From contig JANSXY010000004.1 of NCBI GenBank assembly GCA_024742695.1, positions 124,001 to 188,000 on the forward strand: a stretch of DNA of 64,000 bases, read 5' to 3'. Source of the stretch: Paracoccaceae bacterium. Its GTDB lineage: Bacteria; Pseudomonadota; Alphaproteobacteria; Rhodobacterales; Rhodobacteraceae. A model generated the notes under the pieces. It was given only the letters and a program-made list of their open reading frames with translations. It was not told where the DNA came from and ran no database searches. Below are positions 34,518-42,432 of the stretch, piece by piece (the first letter of the stretch is position 1; each line of letters starts with the position of its first letter). A program made the position numbers and the translations under genes.

Positions 34518-35695
34518 TCGGCGGTCAGCCGCACCCAGTCCTCGGTGATCCGGGTCATCCAGCTGGGATGCGGTTCGGGCAATGTCGGGCCGAGATCGTC
34601 GAGCGTGGGCAGCGCCGGGGCGGTGGGCAGCGCGGCGAAGGCGGCGCGTTGCGCCGCGTCCAGCCGCGCCGGGTCGAGCACCGAATAGCTGCCCAGCACC
34701 GTGATGTCCTGCATCCGGGCCTGCACGGCGGGGTCGAGCAGCAGGTTCGCCACCACCATCGCGCCCGCGCGATGCGCGGCGTTGAACGGGATCGCGACGA
34801 AGCTGATGTTGCCCAGGCTGCCGCCCTCGGGCACGAAGACCCGCACGCTGTCGGGCAAAAGCCCCTGTTCGACCAGCGCCGCCGGCGCGGCCGGGTCGAA
34901 GGCCATCGCGATATCCACCTCGCCATCGTCCAGAAGCCGGAACTGCGCGCTTTCGTTTTCCGGGAACGTCCTGCCGCCGCGCCACAGGTTCGAGCGGAGC
35001 CGCGCATACCAGTCCCACAGCGGCGCGGTCTGCGTGCCGTAGGCGGCCTCCGTCACCGGGGCCAGCAGCGCGGCCGGATCGGGTGCAAGCTCCACCAGCG
35101 CCTGCTTGAGAAAGGTCGCGCCCATGAAGTTGCCGGCCACCGGATGGGTCAGGCGGCCGGGGTTCGCCGCCGCCCAGTCGGCCAGCGCCGCCATGCTGGC
35201 GGGCGGGTTCGGCAGCGTCGCGCTGTCATGCACCAGCACGAAGCGCGCCAGCCGCCAGGGGCTTTCCATCCCCTCGACCGGCACGGTGAAATCCAGGCTG
35301 GCCGCCGCGCCCGGGGAAAGATCGACATAGGCCGCGTTCGGCAGGTCGGCGACGAAGGGACCGTGCAACAGCCCCTGGTCCTTCATCGCGAGGAAGTTCG
35401 GCCCGTTGATCCAGATCATGTCGACCGCGCCGCCCTCGGCCACGCCCGCGGCCTTCTCGGCCACGACGCGGGTGACCGCCTCGGCGGTGTCGGCGAGCTT
35501 CACCTGCGCGATCGAGACGCCGTGCCGGCGCTCGGCCTCGGCACCGATCCAGGCGATGAAATCGTTGGTGCGCTGGTCCCCGCCCCAGGCGTGCCAGTAG
35601 ACGGTCTGGCCGCGCGCGGCGTCGAGCGTGGCCTGCCAGTCGGCCAACGCGGGTGTGGCGAGGGAAAGCGCGAGGGCGGCGGCGACAAGGCGCAT
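34514..35695 (-). CDS. ynjB: ABC transporter substrate-binding protein (YnjB type)
   Basis: A periplasmic binding protein of 393 aa with a signal peptide ending near ATPALADW. The mature part starts WQATLDAARGQTVYWHAWGG and has the family segments INGPNFLAMKDQGLLHGP and GGSLGNISFVAIPFNA. YnjB-like proteins resemble spermidine/iron-binding proteins. It is first of the ynjBCD genes, 53 bases after the phosphatidyltransferase. Start ATG 35695 chosen for its signal peptide; the longer frame is not conserved. Confidence 0.85.
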   Translation of the reverse strand: MRLVAAALALSLATPALADWQATLDAARGQTVYWHAWGGDQRTNDFIAWIGAEAERRHGVSIAQVKLADTAEAVTRVVAEKAAGVAEGGAVDMIWINGPNFLAMKDQGLLHGPFVADLPNAAYVDLSPGAAASLDFTVPVEGMESPWRLARFVLVHDSATLPNPPASMAALADWAAANPGRLTHPVAGNFMGATFLKQALVELAPDPAALLAPVTEAAYGTQTAPLWDWYARLRSNLWRGGRTFPENESAQFRLLDDGEVDIAMAFDPAAPAALVEQGLLPDSVRVFVPEGGSLGNISFVAIPFNAAHRAGAMVVANLLLDPAVQARMQDITVLGSYSVLDPARLDAAQRAAFAALPTAPALPTLDDLGPTLPEPHPSWMTRITEDWVRLTAE

Positions 35696-35748
35696 GGAAC
35701 CTCCGATTCTGGTACGGAATGAAAGACTGTCAGGCGGGTGCGGGGCTG

Positions 35749-36360
35749 TCACGGGTCGGAGAACGCGCGCCAGCCGGCGGCCCAGCGGGTCAGCGTGGTC
35801 ACCGCGCAGGCCGCGGCGAAGACATAGGCGATAAGCGGGAAGGCCGCCGGAAACAGGCACATGGCGGCGAGGGCGGCGATCGTCTCGGCGCCTTCGGTTA
35901 GGCCGCCGAGATAGAAGATGCCCTTGCTGGGATAGGCGCTCGCCCGCAGACCGCGCTGCGCGGCGACGGCGGAGAACGCCAGGAACGACGATCCGGTGCC
36001 GACGAAGGCGGCGATCAGCACGGCGGCGGGCAGGGCGTTGCGTTCGGGATCGGCCAGCGCGAAACCCAGCGGCACCAGCGCGTAGAACAGGAAATCCAGC
36101 GCGATGTCGAGAAACGCGCCGCGATCCGTCGGCCCGGTGATCCGCGCCACCGCCCCGTCCAGCCCGTCGGCCAGCCGGTTGGCAAGGATGAAGAGCAACG
36201 CGAGGCCATAGGCCCCGAAGGCCAGCGCCGGGACCGCTAGGCAGCCCACCACGAAGCCGGCCACGGTGATCCGGTCGGCGCCGATGCCGCGCCGTGCCAG
36301 CCAGTCGGCGGGCGGGGCCAGCAGCCGGCGCTGCACCGGCAGGATCGCGGCGTCGATCAT
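35749..36360 (-). CDS. CDP-alcohol phosphatidyltransferase family protein (YnjF-like)
   Basis: A 203-aa membrane enzyme with the complete CDP-alcohol motif D65-x2-D68-G69-x2-A72-R73-x7-G81-x3-D85-x3-D89 between hydrophobic helices. These enzymes transfer a phosphatidyl group from CDP-diacylglycerol to an alcohol, or a related reaction. E. coli keeps a family member, ynjF, next to ynjBCDE, which supports linkage here. It overlaps the flavoprotein gene by 4 bases. The alcohol acceptor is unknown. Confidence 0.86.
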   Translation of the reverse strand: MIDAAILPVQRRLLAPPADWLARRGIGADRITVAGFVVGCLAVPALAFGAYGLALLFILANRLADGLDGAVARITGPTDRGAFLDIALDFLFYALVPLGFALADPERNALPAAVLIAAFVGTGSSFLAFSAVAAQRGLRASAYPSKGIFYLGGLTEGAETIAALAAMCLFPAAFPLIAYVFAAACAVTTLTRWAAGWRAFSDP

Positions 36361-37922
36361 CCGCGCCTCCAGGCGTGGAAGCGGGCCAGCAGGCGCATCA
36401 GGGTCGGGTTGACATGCGCGCGCCGCCATTCCCCGGCCGCGTATTTCGCGGCCTCCGAGAAGGTCGGGTAGGGATGGATCGTGCCGAGGATCCGGTTCAG
36501 CCCGATGCCGTGTTTCATCGCCAGCGTGAATTCGGCCAGAAGCTCGCCGGCATGGGCGCCGACGATGGTGGCGCCGAGGATCCGGTCCTTGCCCGGCGGG
36601 GTCAGCACCTTGACGAAGCCCTCCGCGGCGCCCTCGGCGATGGCGCGGTCGAGATCGTCGATGCCGTAGCGCGTGACCTCGCAGGCGATGCCCCTGTCCC
36701 GCGCCTCGGCCTCGTTGAGCCCGACGCGGGCGACCTCGGGATCGGTGAAGGTGACCGCCGGGATCACCCGGTAATCGGCGCGGAACCGCTTGAGGTCTCC
36801 GAACAGCGCGTTGACCGCGGCGAACCAGGCCTGGTGCGCGGCGACATGGGTGAACTGGTAGGGCCCGGCGGCATCGCCGGCAACATGGATCGAGGGATGC
36901 ACCGTCTGCAGGAAAGCGTCGGTCTCGATCACCCGACCGGCGGGGATGCCAAGCTCTTCCAGCCCGAAGCCTGCGGTCCGGGCGGCGCGGCCGGTGGCCA
37001 CGACGATCTCGTCGAAGCCGATCCGCCGGCGCGCGCCATCCTGCTCGATCTCGATCCACTTGCCGCTCTCGTCGGTGCCGCAGGCCAGGGCCTTCGCGCC
37101 GGTCAGCACCGCCACCCCGTCGGCGGCCAGCGACCGGGCGACATGGTCGGACACCTCCTCATCCTCGCGCACCAGCAGCCGGGGCGCCATTTCCACCTGC
37201 GTGACCGCGCTGCCCAGCCGCTGGAAGGCCTGCGACAGCTCGCAGCCGATCGGACCGCCGCCCAGCACGACGAGACGGGCGGGCGGGGCCTCGCGCCCGT
37301 CCATCGCGTCCCACAGCGTGTCGGAGGTGAGCGGGCCGACCGAGTCGATCCCCGGCAGCGGCGGGATCACCGGCGCGGCGCCGGTCGCCAGCACGATCGC
37401 CCGCGCCGTCAGCCGCCGGGTTTCGCCATCGGCCAGCGCCACCTCGACCGTCCAGGGATCGATCAGCCGGGCATGGCCGGCCAGCACCTCGACCCCCAGC
37501 CCCTCGTAGCGTTCCGCCGAATCGTGCGGCTCGATCTCGGCGATCACCCGACGGACCCGCGCCATGACCTCGGCAAACGGGATGCCGGGCGTGGCGGGGC
37601 TCAGCCCCCAGCGGTCGGCCCGCCGCATGTCCTGCGCGGCGCGGGCGGCGCGGATCAGCGCCTTGGAGGGCACGCAGCCGGTGTTCAGGCAGTCGCCGCC
37701 CAGCCGGTGACCCTCCACCAGCGTGACCTTCGCCTTCACCGCCGCCGCGATATAGGCGGTCACCAGCCCGGCCGAACCGCCGCCGATCACGATCAGGTTG
37801 CGATCGAATCGGGCGGGCTTGCGCCAGGGTCCGGGGGGGCCGGCAGGGGTGACGAAGGGCAGGCGCATCTGGCGGCTTTCGGTGGCGGCCTCTCGGGCCA
37901 GGTCCCCGAGGCTTAGCGGCAT
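36357..37922 (-). CDS. Disulfide-reductase-like FAD/NAD(P) oxidoreductase
   Basis: A 521-aa class I pyridine nucleotide-disulfide oxidoreductase, closest in type to mercuric reductase or dihydrolipoamide dehydrogenase. FAD motif VIGGGSAGLVTAYIAA, redox pair Cys78-Leu-Asn-Thr-Gly-Cys83, NAD fold LVVLGGGPIGCELSQAFQ, VHVAGDAAGPYQF-type second FAD motif and the C-terminal HPYPTFSEA. The catalytic His of the His-Glu dyad is in TIHPYPTFSEAAKY. No metal-binding cysteine pair at the C-terminus, so not MerA proper. It is the first gene of the ynj-like run. Confidence 0.85.
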   Translation of the reverse strand: MPLSLGDLAREAATESRQMRLPFVTPAGPPGPWRKPARFDRNLIVIGGGSAGLVTAYIAAAVKAKVTLVEGHRLGGDCLNTGCVPSKALIRAARAAQDMRRADRWGLSPATPGIPFAEVMARVRRVIAEIEPHDSAERYEGLGVEVLAGHARLIDPWTVEVALADGETRRLTARAIVLATGAAPVIPPLPGIDSVGPLTSDTLWDAMDGREAPPARLVVLGGGPIGCELSQAFQRLGSAVTQVEMAPRLLVREDEEVSDHVARSLAADGVAVLTGAKALACGTDESGKWIEIEQDGARRRIGFDEIVVATGRAARTAGFGLEELGIPAGRVIETDAFLQTVHPSIHVAGDAAGPYQFTHVAAHQAWFAAVNALFGDLKRFRADYRVIPAVTFTDPEVARVGLNEAEARDRGIACEVTRYGIDDLDRAIAEGAAEGFVKVLTPPGKDRILGATIVGAHAGELLAEFTLAMKHGIGLNRILGTIHPYPTFSEAAKYAAGEWRRAHVNPTLMRLLARFHAWRRG

Positions 37923-38005
37923 GGCCGCGCACGAGGTAGCAAAATGGCCGTGATTTGGCCGACACATTTCTCAACCCGGTTCACGGAAAACGGCGCGGCG
38001 GCGGT

Positions 38006-39244
38006 TCAGGCCCCGGCGGCGATCCGGCCTTCCGCCAGCCATGCGTCCAGCACCTCCAGCACCCGCTCGGCGAAGGCCGCGTCGTTGATATGTGCGTCCA
38101 GTTCCACGAGGCGGACGTTCCCGGGGCAGTGCGCGCGGATCTCCTCGATGAAGGCGGCGAGGCCCTCGGGGTCGCGCAGCGGGCCGCCGGGGCGGTCCCA
38201 TTCGTTGCAGCCCCGCACCGGCAGGATCAGCGTCGTCGGACCCGTCGCGCCCGCCAGTTTCGCACAGATCTCGCGCGCCATCTCGCGCCGCTGCCCGGCC
38301 GTCATCATCACCGAGGACAGGAGCCGGTTGTGGGCATGCACCTCCTGCCCCGCCACCCGCGGCGGAACCGGCTGCCAGCCGACGAAATCCACCAGGTCGT
38401 AGCAGCCCGGCGCGACGATCTGCGGAATGCCGGCGCGCCCGGCCGCGGTCATCCGGTCGGGCCCGGCGGAAATCGAGGATCCCATCAGGTGATTGCCCAC
38501 CTCCTGCGGCGCGAAATCCATCACCGCGGCGAACCGGCCCTCGGCCGCGAGGCTTTCGAAGGCGCGCCCGCCCATGCCGGTGGCGTGGAACACCGCCACC
38601 TCGAAGCCGCGCGCCTCGAGCGCGGGTTTCAGCGCCACCATGTAGCGCAGCACGGTCTTGCCGAAGCTGGTCATCCCGATCATCGGCCTGCCGGTGTCGG
38701 GCGGTTCGACCGCCCGCGCCGCGCCCAGCACGGCGCCCGCCGCCTGGCTGAGCGAGGCCTTGCAGACCGAGTTCAGCCCGTAAAGCCCGCCCGCCCAGAG
38801 GATCATCTGGATGTCGGCGGGCAGGCGTTCCGGCGGGATCAGCGGCGAGAACGAGACCGTCGAGACGATGTATTTCGGCACCCCGAGCGGCAGCGCCGAG
38901 CAGACGTCGAGCGCCAGGTCGGTGCCCATCGTGCCGCCGAGCACCAGCACCCCATCGACACGCCCGGCGCCGTGCAGCCGCGCCGCCTGAAGCGCCGCGC
39001 CGCGCGCCATGATCTGCATCGCGACATTCTCGTCGCCGCTGTCGACGGCCTCGGCGATGGTATGGCCGCCCGCGGCGGCGACCTCGTGCTTGGACAGGTC
39101 CGTGGGCCGCGACGGATCGCCCAGAACGCTGACGTCCATCGTGATGACCCGGCCGCCCTGAGCACGGATCACATCGGCGAGGTAGGCCAGTTCGGCCTCC
39201 TTGGTGTCGTAGGTGCCGACCAGCAGGATGGTCTTGTCGGTCAT
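38006..39244 (-). CDS. UPF0261 (Tm-1-like ATP-binding) protein
   Basis: A 412-aa protein of the UPF0261 family, which includes the plant Tm-1 virus-resistance protein. It begins TILLVGTYDTKEAELAYLAD and contains GGTMGTDLALDVCSALP, GVPKYIVSTVSFSPLIP, MTSFGKTVLRYMVALKP and VFHATGMGGRAFESL. Function of bacterial members is not established. In many genomes a TIM-barrel partner protein follows; none is seen here. It is 13 bases downstream of the PuuC-like ALDH on the same strand. Confidence 0.87.
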   Translation of the reverse strand: MTDKTILLVGTYDTKEAELAYLADVIRAQGGRVITMDVSVLGDPSRPTDLSKHEVAAAGGHTIAEAVDSGDENVAMQIMARGAALQAARLHGAGRVDGVLVLGGTMGTDLALDVCSALPLGVPKYIVSTVSFSPLIPPERLPADIQMILWAGGLYGLNSVCKASLSQAAGAVLGAARAVEPPDTGRPMIGMTSFGKTVLRYMVALKPALEARGFEVAVFHATGMGGRAFESLAAEGRFAAVMDFAPQEVGNHLMGSSISAGPDRMTAAGRAGIPQIVAPGCYDLVDFVGWQPVPPRVAGQEVHAHNRLLSSVMMTAGQRREMAREICAKLAGATGPTTLILPVRGCNEWDRPGGPLRDPEGLAAFIEEIRAHCPGNVRLVELDAHINDAAFAERVLEVLDAWLAEGRIAAGA

Positions 39245-39257
39245 GCCGCGCCCCCCG

Positions 39258-40742
39258 TCAAAGTTTGATCCAGGCCGTCTTGAGGTTGAGATACTTGTCG
39301 AAGGCATGCAGCGACTTGTCGGACCCGTTGCCCGATTGCCCGACCCCGCCCAGCGGCACGGTGAGGTCCGAGCCGCCGTAGGTGTTGACATGGACGACCC
39401 CGGCCCTGATCCGGCCGACCATCCGGTGCGCGCGGGACAGGCTGGCGGTCCAGACCGCCGCGGCGAGGCCGTAGTCGGTGCCGTTGGCCAGCGCGACGGC
39501 CTCGTCCTCGGTGTCGAAGGCCTGCACCGTCAGGACCGGGCCGAACACCTCTTCGCGCACGATCCGGTCGTCCTGCGCCACGCCCGCGACGATGGTCGGC
39601 GCCATGTAGGTGCCGCCGGTCTCGGCGAGGATGCGCTGCCCGCCCGTCACGATCCGCCGCCCCGCCGCGCGGGCCTCGTCGACGAAGGCCAGAACCCGCG
39701 CCAGCTGGGGTTCGGAGTTCACCGCCCCGGCCTGCGTCGCCGGGTCGAGCGGATCGCCGACCTGCATCGCGGCGGCCGCGGTTGCGAGTTTCGCGACGAA
39801 GGCGTCGTGGATGCCTCGCTCCACCAGAAGGCGCGATCCGGCGATGCAGACCTGACCGGAGTTTCGGAAGATCCCCGCGGCCGAGACCCGCGCGGCCTCG
39901 TCGAGGTCGGGCGCGTCGGCGAAGACGATGTTGGGCGACTTGCCCCCGAGTTCCAGATAGACGCGCTTGAGGTTCGAGCGCGCCGCGGCCTCCAGCAGCT
40001 TGCGGCCGGTGGCGCCCGAGCCGGTGAAGGCCAGCACGTCGACCTGCATCGAGGCCGCCAGCGCCGCGCCCACCACCGGCCCCTCGCCGGTGACGACGTT
40101 CAGCACGCCGGCGGGCAGCCCGGCCTCCAGCGCCAGTTCCGCCAGCCGCAGGAGCGTGAGCGAGGCGGTCTCGGCCGGCTTCACCACCATCGTGCAGCCC
40201 GCGGCCAGTGCCGGGCCGATCTTCCACGCGCCGATCATCAGCGGAAAGTTCCACGGCACGATCGCGGCGACCACGCCCGCCGGTTCGCGATGCACCAGCC
40301 CCAGGGTGCCGGGCGCGGTCGGCGCGACCTCGCCCGAAAGCTTGTCGATCGCCTCGGCGTAGTAGCGGATCGTCGCCTCGGCGCTCAGCGGTTCGGCCTT
40401 GTAGGCCATCGTGATCTCGGTGCCGTTGTCGCGCACGCCCAGCACCGCGAGTTCGTCGGCATGGGCGCGGATCAGATCGGCCCAGCGCAGCAGGACGGCC
40501 TTGCGCGCCGCCGGCGCGAGGCCCGACCAGCGGCCGTCGTCGAAGGCCCGGCGCGCGGCGGCGACGGCGGCCCCGGCATCCTCCGCCGTGCCCTTCGGGA
40601 TCGTGGTCAGCACCCGCCCGTCGATCGGCGAGACGACATCGAGCACGGCGCCATCCGAGGCGCCGCGCCGCGCCCCGTCGATGACATGGGCCCCGGCGGG
40701 CACGGGCCGGTTTCGCAGGGCGGCGATGGCGGCTGTGTCCAC
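39258..40742 (-). CDS. PuuC-like aldehyde dehydrogenase
   Basis: A 494-aa NAD(P)-dependent ALDH. It contains VPWNFPLMIGAWKIGPAL, FTGSGATGRKLLEAAA, LELGGKSPNIVFADA and the catalytic cysteine in FRNSGQVCIAGSRL. The C-terminal GQSGNGSDKSLHAFDKYL resembles gamma-glutamyl-gamma-aminobutyraldehyde dehydrogenase PuuC. It starts at GTG 40742, with GAGGA seven bases upstream. It is divergent from tctC and shares its regulatory gap; the downstream UPF0261 gene is 13 bases away. With the GS-like ligase and amidotransferase at 45281-47283, it supports a glutamylated amine route. Confidence 0.88.
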   Translation of the reverse strand: MDTAAIAALRNRPVPAGAHVIDGARRGASDGAVLDVVSPIDGRVLTTIPKGTAEDAGAAVAAARRAFDDGRWSGLAPAARKAVLLRWADLIRAHADELAVLGVRDNGTEITMAYKAEPLSAEATIRYYAEAIDKLSGEVAPTAPGTLGLVHREPAGVVAAIVPWNFPLMIGAWKIGPALAAGCTMVVKPAETASLTLLRLAELALEAGLPAGVLNVVTGEGPVVGAALAASMQVDVLAFTGSGATGRKLLEAAARSNLKRVYLELGGKSPNIVFADAPDLDEAARVSAAGIFRNSGQVCIAGSRLLVERGIHDAFVAKLATAAAAMQVGDPLDPATQAGAVNSEPQLARVLAFVDEARAAGRRIVTGGQRILAETGGTYMAPTIVAGVAQDDRIVREEVFGPVLTVQAFDTEDEAVALANGTDYGLAAAVWTASLSRAHRMVGRIRAGVVHVNTYGGSDLTVPLGGVGQSGNGSDKSLHAFDKYLNLKTAWIKL

Positions 40743-40765
40743 GTGGTCCTCACTGGTTCAAAAAA

Positions 40766-40783
40766 TGATCCATCGGTATTAAA
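40766..40783. promoter_or_regulatory. Operator-like site proximal to the aldehyde dehydrogenase
   Basis: On the minus strand this site reads TTTAATACCGATGGATCA. It matches the plus-strand sequence TTTGATACTAATGGTTCA at 40860-40877 at 14 of 18 positions. Two similar sites in opposite orientation across a divergent promoter suggest one regulator controlling both operons. The IclR protein at 47284 is a candidate. Confidence 0.5.
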
Positions 40784-40828
40784 ATTTGGGACCGGCACGG
40801 CGGACCTGTCAAGCGCCAAAAAAATCCG

Positions 40829-40878
40829 TTGACAGAGGGTTTCGACGGACCTCAGACTATTTGATACTAATGGTTCAA
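40829..40878 (+). promoter_or_regulatory. tctCBA promoter with operator-like site
   Basis: A perfect TTGACA at 40829-40834 is followed by CAGACT 18 bases later, a weak -10 candidate. The dyad TTGATACTAATGGTTCAA (40861-40878), related to the site near the ALDH start, lies just downstream, where a bound repressor would block elongation. The tctC ribosome site AGGGAG starts at 40891. Confidence 0.45.
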
Positions 40879-40901
40879 TAAATAAACCCCAGGGAGTGAA
40901 C

Positions 40902-41840
40902 ATGTCCTTCAATGCCAAGGCCATCCTGGCCACCCTCGCCGTGGGTCTCGCCGGACCCGTTCTTGCCGAGTATCCCGAACAGCCGGTGACCTTCATCGTG
41001 CCCTGGCCGCCCGGCGATCTCGAGGACGTGCTGACCCGGATGATCGCCGAGGATTTCCAGGCCGAGTACGGCGTGCCGGCCGCGGTGGTGAACCGGCCCG
41101 GCGGCGGCGGCGGTCCGTTCCCCGGCGCCATCGACGTGGCGACCGCGCCGGCGGACGGCTACACCATCGGCTCGTTCGTGCCGGCGGTGCCGCTGATCGG
41201 GCACGAGATCGACATCCCCGAACTGACGCCGGAGCGGTTCGACCCGATCGGCATCTTCCTGACCTATCCCTTCGTCATCGCCACCTCGCAGGACGCGCCC
41301 TATGCCACGATGGCGGAACTGGCGGCCCACGCGAAGGAAAACGACGTGTTCCTCGGCCATTTCGGCGACGTCCTGACGCCGACGCAGGTGACCAAGGCGC
41401 TGGCGGCGAACATGGGCTTCGAATGGGGCGGCGACGCGGCCTTCGACGCGCTCGACTGCAACACGCTGGCCTCGGGCGACGCCGACGTGATCAACACCAC
41501 GCTTCAGCTGATCCTGCCCTGCCTCGACAGCGTGAACGTGCTGCTGTCGATCACCGGCGAGCGGATCTCGCTGGTGCCCGATACGCCGACCATCGGCGAG
41601 GTCGACGCGGCCCTCGACATCTCGCTGTGGAACGGGCTGTTCGTGGTCAAGGACACGCCCGAGGACGTGCGCGCGAAGATCGCCGCCGTCGCCGAACGCA
41701 CGGTGATGAGCGACCGCGCGCAGGCGTTGGCCGCCGAAACCGGCGCGCTGGTCTACTGGCTGGATGCCGCGGAAAGCGCCGCGGTGATCGAGGCAGACCG
41801 CGCCACGCTCGCCACGATCAGCGCGGCGCTGGGGCAGTGA
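40902..41840 (+). CDS. tctC: Tripartite tricarboxylate transporter, substrate-binding protein
   Basis: Periplasmic receptor of a TctCBA-type importer, 312 aa, with a signal peptide ending near AGPVLAEY. Family features are EQPVTFIVPWPPGDLED, VNRPGGGGGPFPGAIDVATAPADGYTIG and FFxx-type C-terminal segments (WNGLFVVKDTPEDV). These receptors bind carboxylates, from citrate and tripropionate to aromatic acids. ATG 40902 is preceded by AGGGAG at five bases, better than GTG 40896. It begins the plus-strand unit tctC-tctB-tctA-P450 and onward. Confidence 0.9.
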   Translation: MSFNAKAILATLAVGLAGPVLAEYPEQPVTFIVPWPPGDLEDVLTRMIAEDFQAEYGVPAAVVNRPGGGGGPFPGAIDVATAPADGYTIGSFVPAVPLIGHEIDIPELTPERFDPIGIFLTYPFVIATSQDAPYATMAELAAHAKENDVFLGHFGDVLTPTQVTKALAANMGFEWGGDAAFDALDCNTLASGDADVINTTLQLILPCLDSVNVLLSITGERISLVPDTPTIGEVDAALDISLWNGLFVVKDTPEDVRAKIAAVAERTVMSDRAQALAAETGALVYWLDAAESAAVIEADRATLATISAALGQ

Positions 41841-41898
41841 TCCCGGCCGGGGCGCCCGCGCGGGCGCCCCGTCCACACAGTCCGACGGGGGGCAGGGC

Positions 41899-42432
41899 AT
41901 GGATTTCGGCGACTCGCTTCAGACCCGGACCAGAACCTCGGGCCAGGTCATCTTCGTTCTGGCCGGGCTGGTCGCGACCCTGTTCCTGCTGTCGCAACTG
42001 ACCGGCCAGACCGAGTGGTCCGACCGCGCGCGCAACATCGCCAGCCAGCCGCGACTTTGGCCTGCCGTCGCGCTGATCGTGATGCTCGCGGGTTTCGGCG
42101 CGCAGTTCTGGCGGCTGCGTCGCCGGCGCCCCAACCTGCTCGACCGGCTCGAGATGCGGCGCTGGGCGGAGCCGGTGGAATACCTGCTGTGGTTCATGGC
42201 CTTCGTCCTGGCGGTGCCGGTGCTGGGCTTCCTGCCGATGAGCATCGTCTTCGCCTGCACCCTGACCTGGCGGCTGGGCTACCGGACGCGGGGCATGCTG
42301 GGTCTCGCCGCCGCCTTCGCCCTTGGCGTCGTCATCCTGTTCAAGGGGTTCCTGGGCGTGAACATCCCGGGCGCGGCGATCTACCAGGCCCTGCCTGACG
42401 GGTTGCGCGGCTTCTTCCTGACCTACCTGTGA
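41899..42432 (+). CDS. tctB: Tripartite tricarboxylate transporter, small membrane subunit
   Basis: The 177-aa TctB subunit has four predicted helices: about 16-35, 51-70, 90-115 and 123-145, in agreement with the family's four-helix topology. It sits between tctC and tctA, 58 bases after tctC, and overlaps tctA by TGATG or GTGA. Sequence of TctB proteins is poorly conserved; the order is decisive. Confidence 0.88.
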   Translation: MDFGDSLQTRTRTSGQVIFVLAGLVATLFLLSQLTGQTEWSDRARNIASQPRLWPAVALIVMLAGFGAQFWRLRRRRPNLLDRLEMRRWAEPVEYLLWFMAFVLAVPVLGFLPMSIVFACTLTWRLGYRTRGMLGLAAAFALGVVILFKGFLGVNIPGAAIYQALPDGLRGFFLTYL

